NCBI GenBank assembly: GCA_903828455.1 | Contig: CAIKMJ010000008.1 | Span: 1-64,000, forward strand | Length of the DNA stretch: 64,000 nucleotides | Source: an uncultured Acidobacteriia bacterium | Lineage (GTDB): Bacteria; Acidobacteriota; Terriglobia; Bryobacterales; Bryobacteraceae | Direction of reading: 5' to 3' | Part shown: one piece after another, positions 17,944-25,337 of the stretch | Layout of the letters: each line of letters begins with the position of its first letter | Position numbering within the stretch: position 1 is the first letter of the stretch | Notes under the pieces: generated by a model | Database searches by the model: none | What the model was told of the DNA's origin: nothing | What the model saw: the letters and a program-made list of their open reading frames with translations, nothing else | Translations under genes and position numbers: made by a program

Positions 17944-20937
17944 TTAATTTCCCCCCGCGGCGTAGCCCTGGCTGTTGTTGCGGGCGACCGGCGTAGATTT
18001 TGGTGTGGCTGTATTTGGTGAGGCAGTCTTTGGTGTGGCTGTGCTTGTTGATGCAGTCTTTGTTGAGGCAGTGCCGGGTGTGGCTGCAACATTTTTGAGC
18101 GGCGACGGAGACGGCGTGATTTTGCCGTTCAGCGGGGCGCTTTCGTGATCGTGAATATTCTGCCGCTCGTTGTTGTCTTCCGGGCTGAGCAGGCGGCGTT
18201 TGGCGGTGATGGCCTGCGCCGACTCTTCGGTCTTAAAGCGCTGGAAGAGTTTCTGTTCGCGGTCGGCCTTTTCCTTATCGCCGAGGCCGCGGTAAGCGAG
18301 CATGGCGGTGTAGTGCATCTGGAGATCTTCCGGATCGACGGCGTTGACTTTCAGGAGCGCGTCGATGGAGCCCTTGTAGTCGCGCTTGAGGAAGAGTAAA
18401 CGCGCCACCTGATTCCAGACGACGCGGTCGCGCGGGTACTTGGCGGTGACGATGGCGAGCGACTTTAATGCCGCGTCGTAATCGCCGTCGGCCTTTTCGG
18501 TGAGGGCTTTGAAGTAGTAGATGCGGCCGAGTTTCGGATCGGTTTCGAGCGCCTTTTTGATGAAAGGCTTGGCGCGCTCGGTCTCGCCTTCCTGGATGAG
18601 CGCGCGGGCCACGTTCAGCCAGCCATCGGCATAGCCGGGTTCGGCTTCGGTGACCTTGGTGAAGGCGTATTCGGCGCCTTTGACGTCGCCCTGCAGCAGG
18701 AGGCCGATGCCCCAGTCGTTCCAGCGTTCGCGGGTTTTCTTGTTGGTGACCTGTTCCCACTTTTGTTCTTTGGGGTCGTTGGTCAGGTCGACGGAGGCCT
18801 CGGCGGAAGCCAGCACGGTGATGGGCGTGGAGGGAACTTCGTGCTTGAACTCGGCCGATACGTTGGCCGGAATGTTCTTCGGATCGAAGCTGTATTCGAG
18901 GCTGTTGTGGTTGACATCGACCAGCGAGGGATCCTGACCGGGCTTCGGCTGGCCGGCGAAGGCGAACTGCGTGTAATACCAGGAGAACTTGCGGTGATTC
19001 AGCTTCGCCTTGAACGTGATGGGCCCTTTGGCATCTTTGGGAATCCGCACTAAATAATGTACGGTGTCGGCCGCGCCGGGCTGGATGGCATGCACGTATA
19101 AAACGCTGCGCGCCTGCCAGGCATTGCGTTTGTCGATCTGGTTGCCTTCGGCGTCGAGCTGATAGGCCTTGTACATGTGGGCGCCGGGATCGACCGGGCC
19201 CTTGCCGTTGTCTTCCACGCCGCCGTTGAGATAGATCACCTTGCCGGTGGCGTCGGTGGCTTCCAGTTCGAGCCAGATGTCGAATGAATCGAGCGTGCCG
19301 CCGGGGAAGAAGTGGCCGATCTTGCGGGTACGGACCACGACGTCGATGCGGGCGGACTTGCCGGGGACGAGCTTCGGCTTCGCCACATCGATGGGCCCGG
19401 CCACCTGACCCACGTCACGGATTACGGTTTCGGTGGACTGTTCGGCTTCTTCACCGATGGCGCCGCCGGTGCTCAGTTGCGGACCCTGCGCGGCGCGGCG
19501 AACCATGTTGGTTTGTTTGCCGTTGTCTTCGACCGGCTGGGCGCCGAAGATGTCGACGGTGATGAAGCCGGAGGTGAGGAACTTCTGCTCCTCTTCAAAC
19601 TGCTTCTGCTCCTTGTTCGAATAAGACAGCGCGGTGTTGGCGGCCGGGAAGCTGTGGGAGTGGCCCTTGCCGTTCTTCGAGCCGAGTTCGGTGGAGTCTT
19701 CGAGCGGCATGTGGCAGCCCGAGCAGGTCTTGCCTTCGGGCGGATAGTAGAACGAGCGGGCGCCTTCGCCGAAGCCGGAGGCCTGCCAGTTGTCGTAATC
19801 GTTGAAGCCGCGGAACCAGCGGTAGTTGTTGACCGGCACGTCGAGGTGGACCTTGTGGCAGGTGGAGCAGTATTCCGAGGACTGGGCCGTCATGAACGGC
19901 TTCAGGAACGTCTGGCTGTGCGGCTTCGGATTGAGATACGTCATGAAGTCCACCATGGTGCGGACGGCCTTGTTCTTGCTCGTCATCATTTCGTGGAGCG
20001 GCGGATATTCAATGGTGAAGCCGTTATTGCCCATGGAACTGTCGACGTGGGTGATGGCGTGGCAGGAGGTGCAGGCGAGGCCGGCGTGGGCTTCGGGGGT
20101 ATCGATCTGATCCTTGATCGGCTTGTCGAAGCGGCCGTTGAAGAAGACGGCGTGATCGTGGCATCCGGCGCACCAGCGGCTGCCGTTGGGCGAACCCTGA
20201 ACGTCCTGCATCACTTCGATGGCCTTGCGATAGAACTGATTGTTGAAAGATCCGTAGTGGTGGGAAGAGGCCTTCCACTCTTCGTAGATCTTTTTATGGC
20301 ATTCGCCGCAGGCTTCCGAGTCCATAAAGAAGTTGGACGGGATGATGCCTCCGACGTTGGTCTGCGCCGAGGCGGGGAAGAACGGGGATTTCGGTCCGCC
20401 GCCCTCTTCCTGCATGGAGGTGGGGACGACGGTGGGGTTGACGATCTTGTCTTCCGGATGCGGCACCGCATTGCGCCACATGTAGCCGAGGGCGGGCAGC
20501 ACCACGAGCAGGACCAGGGCCTGGCTGAAGCGGGTGCGGAATTCGAGCCAGCCGTCGTTCTCCTTCATGCTGTTGACGGCGGCGGCGGCCTTTTTCCAGA
20601 CGTAGGGAATGAGGGTCAGGACGCCCAGAATCGAGGCGCCGATGTGGGTCCAGAGCATCCAGGCGTTGGCGTGGATGTTGCCGAGCCAGGTGATGGCGCC
20701 GGCGAAAACGACCGAGACGAGGAAAAAGCCGAGTGAGGCCGGCACGGCCGAGGCCAGTCCGGTTTGGCCAAGCGTGAGCACCACGGCGACGGCGAGCGCC
20801 GCGCCGAGCGCGAGGTGGATCATCACGTTGCCCATGTAAAACACGGTGGCGGTGGGGAACGAGGCGATATACGCGGTGTTCACCAGCAGCACAATAAAGA
20901 AGATCGCGATCCACTTTTGCAGGCTGTAATTTTTCAT
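17944..20937 (-). CDS. membrane-anchored five-haem cytochrome c with C-terminal TPR domain
   Basis: 997 residues. Four hydrophobic segments (about 8-28, 35-57, 65-85, 95-115) and a further one near 140-155 anchor it. The periplasmic part has five CxxCH haem-binding motifs: CGECH (210), CAGCH (256), CTSCH (289), CSTCH (357) and CSGCH (405), with extra His for axial ligation. A beta-rich middle (about 530-700) resembles domains of cytochrome c554-like multihaem proteins. TPR-like repeats follow (about 735-890: WLNVARALIQEGETERAKPF and so on). The tail is a Ser/Thr/Pro/Ala pentapeptide repeat (about 945-985). Immediately precedes, and is coupled to, a CRTAC1 gene. Likely an electron-transfer subunit; donor and acceptor unknown. 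Confidence 0.9.
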   Translation of the reverse strand: MKNYSLQKWIAIFFIVLLVNTAYIASFPTATVFYMGNVMIHLALGAALAVAVVLTLGQTGLASAVPASLGFFLVSVVFAGAITWLGNIHANAWMLWTHIGASILGVLTLIPYVWKKAAAAVNSMKENDGWLEFRTRFSQALVLLVVLPALGYMWRNAVPHPEDKIVNPTVVPTSMQEEGGGPKSPFFPASAQTNVGGIIPSNFFMDSEACGECHKKIYEEWKASSHHYGSFNNQFYRKAIEVMQDVQGSPNGSRWCAGCHDHAVFFNGRFDKPIKDQIDTPEAHAGLACTSCHAITHVDSSMGNNGFTIEYPPLHEMMTSKNKAVRTMVDFMTYLNPKPHSQTFLKPFMTAQSSEYCSTCHKVHLDVPVNNYRWFRGFNDYDNWQASGFGEGARSFYYPPEGKTCSGCHMPLEDSTELGSKNGKGHSHSFPAANTALSYSNKEQKQFEEEQKFLTSGFITVDIFGAQPVEDNGKQTNMVRRAAQGPQLSTGGAIGEEAEQSTETVIRDVGQVAGPIDVAKPKLVPGKSARIDVVVRTRKIGHFFPGGTLDSFDIWLELEATDATGKVIYLNGGVEDNGKGPVDPGAHMYKAYQLDAEGNQIDKRNAWQARSVLYVHAIQPGAADTVHYLVRIPKDAKGPITFKAKLNHRKFSWYYTQFAFAGQPKPGQDPSLVDVNHNSLEYSFDPKNIPANVSAEFKHEVPSTPITVLASAEASVDLTNDPKEQKWEQVTNKKTRERWNDWGIGLLLQGDVKGAEYAFTKVTEAEPGYADGWLNVARALIQEGETERAKPFIKKALETDPKLGRIYYFKALTEKADGDYDAALKSLAIVTAKYPRDRVVWNQVARLLFLKRDYKGSIDALLKVNAVDPEDLQMHYTAMLAYRGLGDKEKADREQKLFQRFKTEESAQAITAKRRLLSPEDNNERQNIHDHESAPLNGKITPSPSPLKNVAATPGTASTKTASTSTATPKTASPNTATPKSTPVARNNSQGYAAGGN
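17999..18088 (-). repeat. degenerate 6 x 15-bp repeat encoding the cytochrome's Thr/Pro-rich tail
   Basis: Six consecutive 15-base units, starting at 17999, 18014, 18029, 18044, 18059 and 18074; for example TTTGGTGTGGCTGTA and TTTGGTGAGGCAGTC on the plus strand. Read on the minus strand they give pentapeptides of the form A-S/T-x-x-T/S (ATPGT, ASTKT, ASTST, ATPKT, ASPNT, ATPKS). Likely a flexible, cell-wall-spanning tail. Confidence 0.85.
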
Positions 20938-21232
20938 GGCAGTTTCAGTCCCCGAACCGGTTCATTCGCGGGCCGGATGTCGGCTCCGTTTATTCAGTGT
21001 GGCCAGTTGCGTCGTTGTTGCAACGCACGCTGGCGTAATTTCCCCAAGGTAGCGGGATAGTATTCAGTCTACGGACTGGCGGGAAAACCCATCAATACTA
21101 GAAAACCACTAGCCCGCAGGCGGCGGATGCGGAAGGAGCCGGGGCGGGGGAGCGGATCCGGCCGCAATTTCCGCGGGCGCGGGGTGCGAAGAATTGCGAT
21201 AATTCCTTTTTAGCCGCAATTGGATCGCAATT
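20938..21232. other. divergent control region between the multihaem cytochrome and the two-component operon
   Basis: 295 bases with no gene. It contains a perfect palindrome GTTGCAAC (21017-21024) inside a larger TGCGT...ACGCA arrangement, and in its last 70 bases four copies of CGCAAT/ATTGCG (listed separately). I cannot assign a convincing -35/-10 pair for either direction. Confidence 0.5.
21163..21231. promoter_or_regulatory. cluster of CGCAAT/ATTGCG motifs upstream of the histidine kinase
   Basis: CGCAAT at 21163-21168, ATTGCG at 21193-21198, CGCAAT at 21215-21220 and 21226-21231. The second and fourth are part of a longer inverted repeat: ATTGCGAT (21193-21200) and ATCGCAAT (21224-21231). 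The last copy ends two bases before the TTG start. The same motif as an inverted pair lies before the 798-residue CRTAC1 gene (25062-25089). Candidate response-regulator binding sites; inference. Confidence 0.45.
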
Positions 21233-22612
21233 TTGGCAAAGCGAATTCCATCGCCGACCGGACCACTGATCGCGGGCCTCGCCGTGACGCTCGGCATCGT
21301 GGCCGCCTTCTGCTTTTATACGCTGTACCAGATTGGCGGATTGCGGCGGATGCAGAACGAAACGATTGACCGCGACCGCCGGGATTCGTTGCAACTGCTG
21401 CGGATTCAGAACGATCTGAGTGCGCTGGGCCTCGCGATGCGGGACATGATGACGGGCGGCGAGCCGTATCCGTTGTACGCGTGGTCGGCGCAATTCGAAA
21501 GAATTCATAAAGATATGGACGATGCGCTGCGGATTGAGGGGGCGCTGTCGCCCTCGCTGCACGGGTCGGACCGGACGGGGTTTTCACGGGGGCTGGCGCA
21601 GTTCTGGATTTCGGCGGGACAGATGTTTGCGATGGCGCGGGAGGGCAAGACGGACGAGGCGAGTGCGCTGGTGCGGACCTCGCTTGAAGCGCAGCAGACG
21701 GCGCTGGTGAGCGCGGTGTCGCGATTGCTTGTGGAAAACAGCGATGCCGAGCAGCGAACGGCGGCGCGGGTGGCGGAGATTTACGACAGGGTGGAGCGGC
21801 AGATCTACTGGCTGATCGCGGCGGCGCTGATCTGCATCACCGGGACCAGCCTGATGCTGATTCGCGCGAACCGGACGGTGTTTCAGGCGATGCGGGCGCT
21901 TTCGGACCGGCGCAGCGCGCTTGCGCAGAAGCTGATTACGGTGCAGGAGGAGATGTTCCGGTCGATTTCGCGCGAACTGCATGACGAATTCGGCCAGATG
22001 CTGACGGCGGTGGGGGCGATGCTGGCGCGGGCGAGAAAGCAGCACTGTCCGCCGCAGCTGACCGGCGACCTCGACGAAATCCGCGCGGTGGCGCAGCAGG
22101 CGCTCGACAAGACGCGCAGCCTCACGCAATCGCTGCATCCTTCGATTCTGGACGATGCCGGCTTTGAAGAGACGCTGGACTGGTACCTGCAGGTGTTTCA
22201 AAAGCAGACCGGAATTGCGGTGGCGCTGGAGAAATCGGGCACCGGGCGGGATATGGGGCCGGACCGCCTGATCCACGTGTACCGCGTACTGCAGGAATCG
22301 CTGAACAATGTGGCCAAGCACTCCGGGGCGCGGACGGCGCGGGTGCGCGTTCGCTTCCGGCAGGACCGGCTGGAGATGGGGATCGAGGATCACGGCATTG
22401 GTCTGCAGCCGGAAGACGGGCTGGGCGAGCGGCGCGGCATGGGGATCATCGGGATGCGGGAACGGGCCGAATTGCTGAATGGAACGATCGAGTTTCTGCG
22501 GCCCGACGGGGGCGGTACGCTGGTACAACTGACCATGCCGTTGCCGCCGCCGGATGTGCCGGTGAAACTGGCGGAAGCACCGCCCCATGGAGTCGCAAAC
22601 AGCGCCGCATGA
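21233..22612 (+). CDS. sensor histidine kinase, NarX/DegS (HisKA_3) type
   Basis: 459 residues from a TTG start. Membrane helix about 12-32, a periplasmic helical sensor region of about 155 residues, second helix about 190-211, then a HisKA_3 dimerisation domain with the phospho-acceptor His250 in SISRELHDEFGQMLTAVG. HATPase domain: N-box QESLNNVAKHSG, G-box GIEDHGIGL and RRGMGIIGMRERAELLNG. Overlaps its response regulator by four bases (ATGA). Placed between the cytochrome/CRTAC1 pair and two further CRTAC1 transcription units, so it may control this block. The long helical sensor region has no recognised ligand pocket. Confidence 0.92.
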   Translation: MAKRIPSPTGPLIAGLAVTLGIVAAFCFYTLYQIGGLRRMQNETIDRDRRDSLQLLRIQNDLSALGLAMRDMMTGGEPYPLYAWSAQFERIHKDMDDALRIEGALSPSLHGSDRTGFSRGLAQFWISAGQMFAMAREGKTDEASALVRTSLEAQQTALVSAVSRLLVENSDAEQRTAARVAEIYDRVERQIYWLIAAALICITGTSLMLIRANRTVFQAMRALSDRRSALAQKLITVQEEMFRSISRELHDEFGQMLTAVGAMLARARKQHCPPQLTGDLDEIRAVAQQALDKTRSLTQSLHPSILDDAGFEETLDWYLQVFQKQTGIAVALEKSGTGRDMGPDRLIHVYRVLQESLNNVAKHSGARTARVRVRFRQDRLEMGIEDHGIGLQPEDGLGERRGMGIIGMRERAELLNGTIEFLRPDGGGTLVQLTMPLPPPDVPVKLAEAPPHGVANSAA

Positions 22613-23238
22613 CGACAGATATCCGGGTTTTGCTTGCCGATGACCATTCCCTGGTGCGAAAGGGATTTCGCCGGCTGCTCGAAGACGAACCGGGCATTCA
22701 GGTGGTGGGAGAGGCCTGCGATGGCGCCGAGGCGGTGGATCAGGCGCGGAAGCTGCGTCCGGACGTGATTGTGATGGACATGTCGATGCCCGGACTGAAC
22801 GGCACGCAGGCGACGATCGAGATCCTGAAATTTCTGCCGGGCGTGGGCATCGTGATTCTGAGCATGTACGAGGAGGCGAACTACGTGCGGAATGCGCTGC
22901 GCGCGGGGGCTCGCGGGTATCTGCTGAAAAATGCATCGGATGTGGATCTGGCGGCGGCGATCCGTTCGATTGCGCGCGGCCGGAAGGTGATCGATGAGCG
23001 GCTCACGCACCCGTTCGAGATGGAGCCGGAGGGCGAATCGCCGCTGACGCCGCGCGAACGGCAGATTTTGCAGCTGATTGCGGAAGCCAAATCGACGCGT
23101 GAAATCGCCACGCTGCTCGACCTCAGCGTGAATACGGTGGCGGTTCACCGCGCCAATATCATGGATCGGCTGGGCCTGCACAAAACGGCCGAACTGGTGA
23201 TGTACGCGGTCAGGCACGGCATCGCGCAGGTGTCATGA
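22609..23238 (+). CDS. response regulator, NarL/FixJ family
   Basis: 209 residues. Receiver domain (about 5-120) with acidic pocket Asp11/Asp12, phospho-acceptor Asp57 in [11 protein letters not shown] and Lys in YLLKNAS. LuxR-type HTH at about 143-205 ([25 protein letters not shown], split here as [16 protein letters not shown] then [19 protein letters not shown]). Pairs with the overlapping upstream kinase. It also overlaps the downstream CRTAC1 gene by four bases, an unusual arrangement that puts a secreted propeller protein in the same operon as its probable regulator. Likely binds the repeated CGCAAT motifs nearby (inference). Confidence 0.93.
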   Translation: MTTDIRVLLADDHSLVRKGFRRLLEDEPGIQVVGEACDGAEAVDQARKLRPDVIVMDMSMPGLNGTQATIEILKFLPGVGIVILSMYEEANYVRNALRAGARGYLLKNASDVDLAAAIRSIARGRKVIDERLTHPFEMEPEGESPLTPRERQILQLIAEAKSTREIATLLDLSVNTVAVHRANIMDRLGLHKTAELVMYAVRHGIAQVS

Positions 23239-24992
23239 GGGGCGGCGGGCCGCTTTCGCTCGTCTCCCGCGCGGGTCTTGTGTCGGCCGGTGGGGCGTCG
23301 CTGGCATTTGTTCCGTTGATATTGGCGTCGCTGGGAGTGCTTTGGGCGGCGGCGCTTCCCGGGCCCGACCCGGGCATCCGGTTCACCGACGTTACCGCTA
23401 AGGCCGGCATCGCTTTTCGCCACAATAATGGCGCTTTCGGAGGGAAATACCTGCCGGAAACGCTCGGCTCGGGAGCGGCCTTCCTTGATTATGACCGCGA
23501 CGGCTGGCAGGACATTCTGCTGGTCAATGGCGCCGACTGGCCGGGACACCGGATGCGGCGCACGACGCTCGCGCTCTATCGGAACAATCATGACGGCACG
23601 TTTACGGATGTGACGAGAAGCGCCGGGCTCGATGTGGAGATGTACGGAATGGGCGTGGCGGCGGGGGATTTCAACAACGACGGTTTTCCCGACCTGCTGA
23701 TCACGGCAGTGGGGCAGAGCCGCCTGTTCCAGAACAACGGCGCGGGCGGATTTTTCGACGTGACGGCAAAATCGGGCCTCGGGGGACACAACGGGTTCAG
23801 CACGTCGGCGCTCTGGTTCGACTACGACCGCGACGGCAAGCTGGACCTATTTATTGCCAATTACGTGAAATGGTCGCCCGATCAGGACGTATTTTGCAGC
23901 CTGGACGGTAAACACAAGTCGTACTGCACGCCGGAAGCGTATCGGGGGGAGAGCAACTGGCTGTTTCACAATCGGGGCGACGGCACGTTCGAGGATGTGA
24001 CGGCGAAGAGCGGTATTTTTGACAGTTCGTCGAAATCGCTTGGGGTCGCCATGCTGGATTACGATGCCGATGGGTGGCCCGATCTGTTCGTGGCCAACGA
24101 TACGCAGCCGAATAAGCTCTATCGGAATAATCACGACGGGAGCTTCCGCGATGTGGCGATTGAGGCGGGGGTGGCGTTCAGCGAAGATGGCAAGGCGCGG
24201 GCGGGAATGGGTGTGGATGTGGCGGACTTTGAAAATTCCGGCTATCCGGGGCTGGCGGTGACGAATTTCGATGGCGAAATGCTGGGTTTTTATCGGGGGA
24301 CTCCGCAGGGAATTTACCGGGATCTGGCGCTGACGACAGCTGTAGGCCGGATCAGCCGGCGGAGTCTGGGGTTTGGCTGTTTCTTCTTCGATGCCAATCT
24401 GGACGGGCTGCTCGATCTGCTGGTGGTAAACGGGCATATTGACGATACGGTGCGGAATATTAACCGCGACGCGCAGTATGAGCAGCCGCCGAATTTGCTG
24501 ATTCATACGGGCCGGGAGAGCAGCGGATATGACGGCTTTTATGACGCGGCGCGCGCGGTGGGAGGCGGGTTTGCCGAGCCGAAACTGGGTCGCGGCGCGG
24601 CGTACGGCGATTTCGACAACGACGGCACGCTGGATGTGCTGATCACATCGAACCACGCCTCGGCCGCGTTGTACAGGAACGATCAGACGGGCCGGAGGCG
24701 CAACTGGATCCGGTTTCAGCTGGCTGGCGTGCAGTCGAACCGCGACGCGATCGGGGCGGTGGTGCGGATCTATTACGGCAGTCATTATGCGTCGCGAGTG
24801 GTGAAGGGCGGGTCGAGTTATTTGTCGCAGTCCGAGCTGCCGGTGACGTTCGGTCTGGGGGAAAACACCGGGGTGGATCGGGTTGTGGTGGAGTGGCCGG
24901 GCGGGCTGCGGGAGACTGTCAACGGATTGAAACCAGGCAGCTATTTGTGGACCGAAGGGCGCGGCGCAAAAAAAATTATTCCCCCCGCGTAA
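23235..24992 (+). CDS. CRTAC1 family protein (FG-GAP repeats + ASPIC/UnbV domain)
   Basis: 585 residues. N-terminal hydrophobic segment (about 18-42) for export or anchoring. Propeller blades with FLDYDRDGWQD, AGDFNNDGFPD, WFDYDRDGKLD, MLDYDADGWPD, FFDANLDGLLD and YGDFDNDGTLD. ASPIC/UnbV domain at about 480-570 (NWIRFQLAGVQSNRDAIGAVVRI; VDRVVVEWPGGLRETVNGL). Strongly similar by eye to the 556-residue protein at 16273-17943, including KYLPETLGSGAAFLDYD versus KYLPETLGAGAAFIDYD. Third gene of the kinase-regulator operon (ATGA overlap). Function unknown. Confidence 0.93.
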   Translation: MRGGGPLSLVSRAGLVSAGGASLAFVPLILASLGVLWAAALPGPDPGIRFTDVTAKAGIAFRHNNGAFGGKYLPETLGSGAAFLDYDRDGWQDILLVNGADWPGHRMRRTTLALYRNNHDGTFTDVTRSAGLDVEMYGMGVAAGDFNNDGFPDLLITAVGQSRLFQNNGAGGFFDVTAKSGLGGHNGFSTSALWFDYDRDGKLDLFIANYVKWSPDQDVFCSLDGKHKSYCTPEAYRGESNWLFHNRGDGTFEDVTAKSGIFDSSSKSLGVAMLDYDADGWPDLFVANDTQPNKLYRNNHDGSFRDVAIEAGVAFSEDGKARAGMGVDVADFENSGYPGLAVTNFDGEMLGFYRGTPQGIYRDLALTTAVGRISRRSLGFGCFFFDANLDGLLDLLVVNGHIDDTVRNINRDAQYEQPPNLLIHTGRESSGYDGFYDAARAVGGGFAEPKLGRGAAYGDFDNDGTLDVLITSNHASAALYRNDQTGRRRNWIRFQLAGVQSNRDAIGAVVRIYYGSHYASRVVKGGSSYLSQSELPVTFGLGENTGVDRVVVEWPGGLRETVNGLKPGSYLWTEGRGAKKIIPPA

Positions 24993-25337
24993 TGGCGTGA
25001 AACAATCCGCTGGACGGCGTCACTAGCATTTGTACGAAATCTCTCATGGAGCAGGGGTTTTCATTGCGGGGCTAAAAAAAACCGCAATGGTGCGGGTAGT
25101 TCCTGTAAAATTAAAGCCATAAGCGGAACGCTGTATTTTTCGCGCGGCGAGCATGGCGCGGGCGCGTTCGCCGGATGTCGATTGCCGGGTCCTTGTTCGT
25201 TCCGGTGCATCACTGAAATCTGTTTCATCAATACTTGCGGTGACTGCCGGCACTGGAGCTGTTTCTCAACGCTATCGACTGAGAGGGATGCTGGAATTGA
25301 TTCAAAACACAACATGTTGCGGGGATCGGGTCGGATT
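24993..25337. other. gap before the long operon, with an inverted repeat
   Basis: 345 bases without a convincing gene between the 585-residue and 798-residue CRTAC1 genes. AT-richer than its surroundings. It holds the inverted repeat at 25062-25089 and an A-run (25074-25081). The long operon that ends at 45632 would have its promoter here, but I cannot pick out -35/-10 boxes with confidence. Confidence 0.5.
25062..25089. promoter_or_regulatory. inverted repeat CATTGCGG...CCGCAATG
   Basis: Perfect 8-bp arms at 25062-25069 and 25082-25089 with a 12-base spacer containing an A-run. The cores are the same ATTGCG/CGCAAT hexamer found four times before the histidine kinase gene. There is no T-run after it on the plus strand, so it is more likely an operator than a terminator, though the latter for the upstream gene is not excluded. 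Confidence 0.45.

Noticed and set aside
25062-25089. Rho-independent terminator for the 585-residue CRTAC1 gene
   Set aside because: The A-run is in the loop and no T-run follows the second arm on the plus strand; shared hexamers with 21163-21231 favour an operator.
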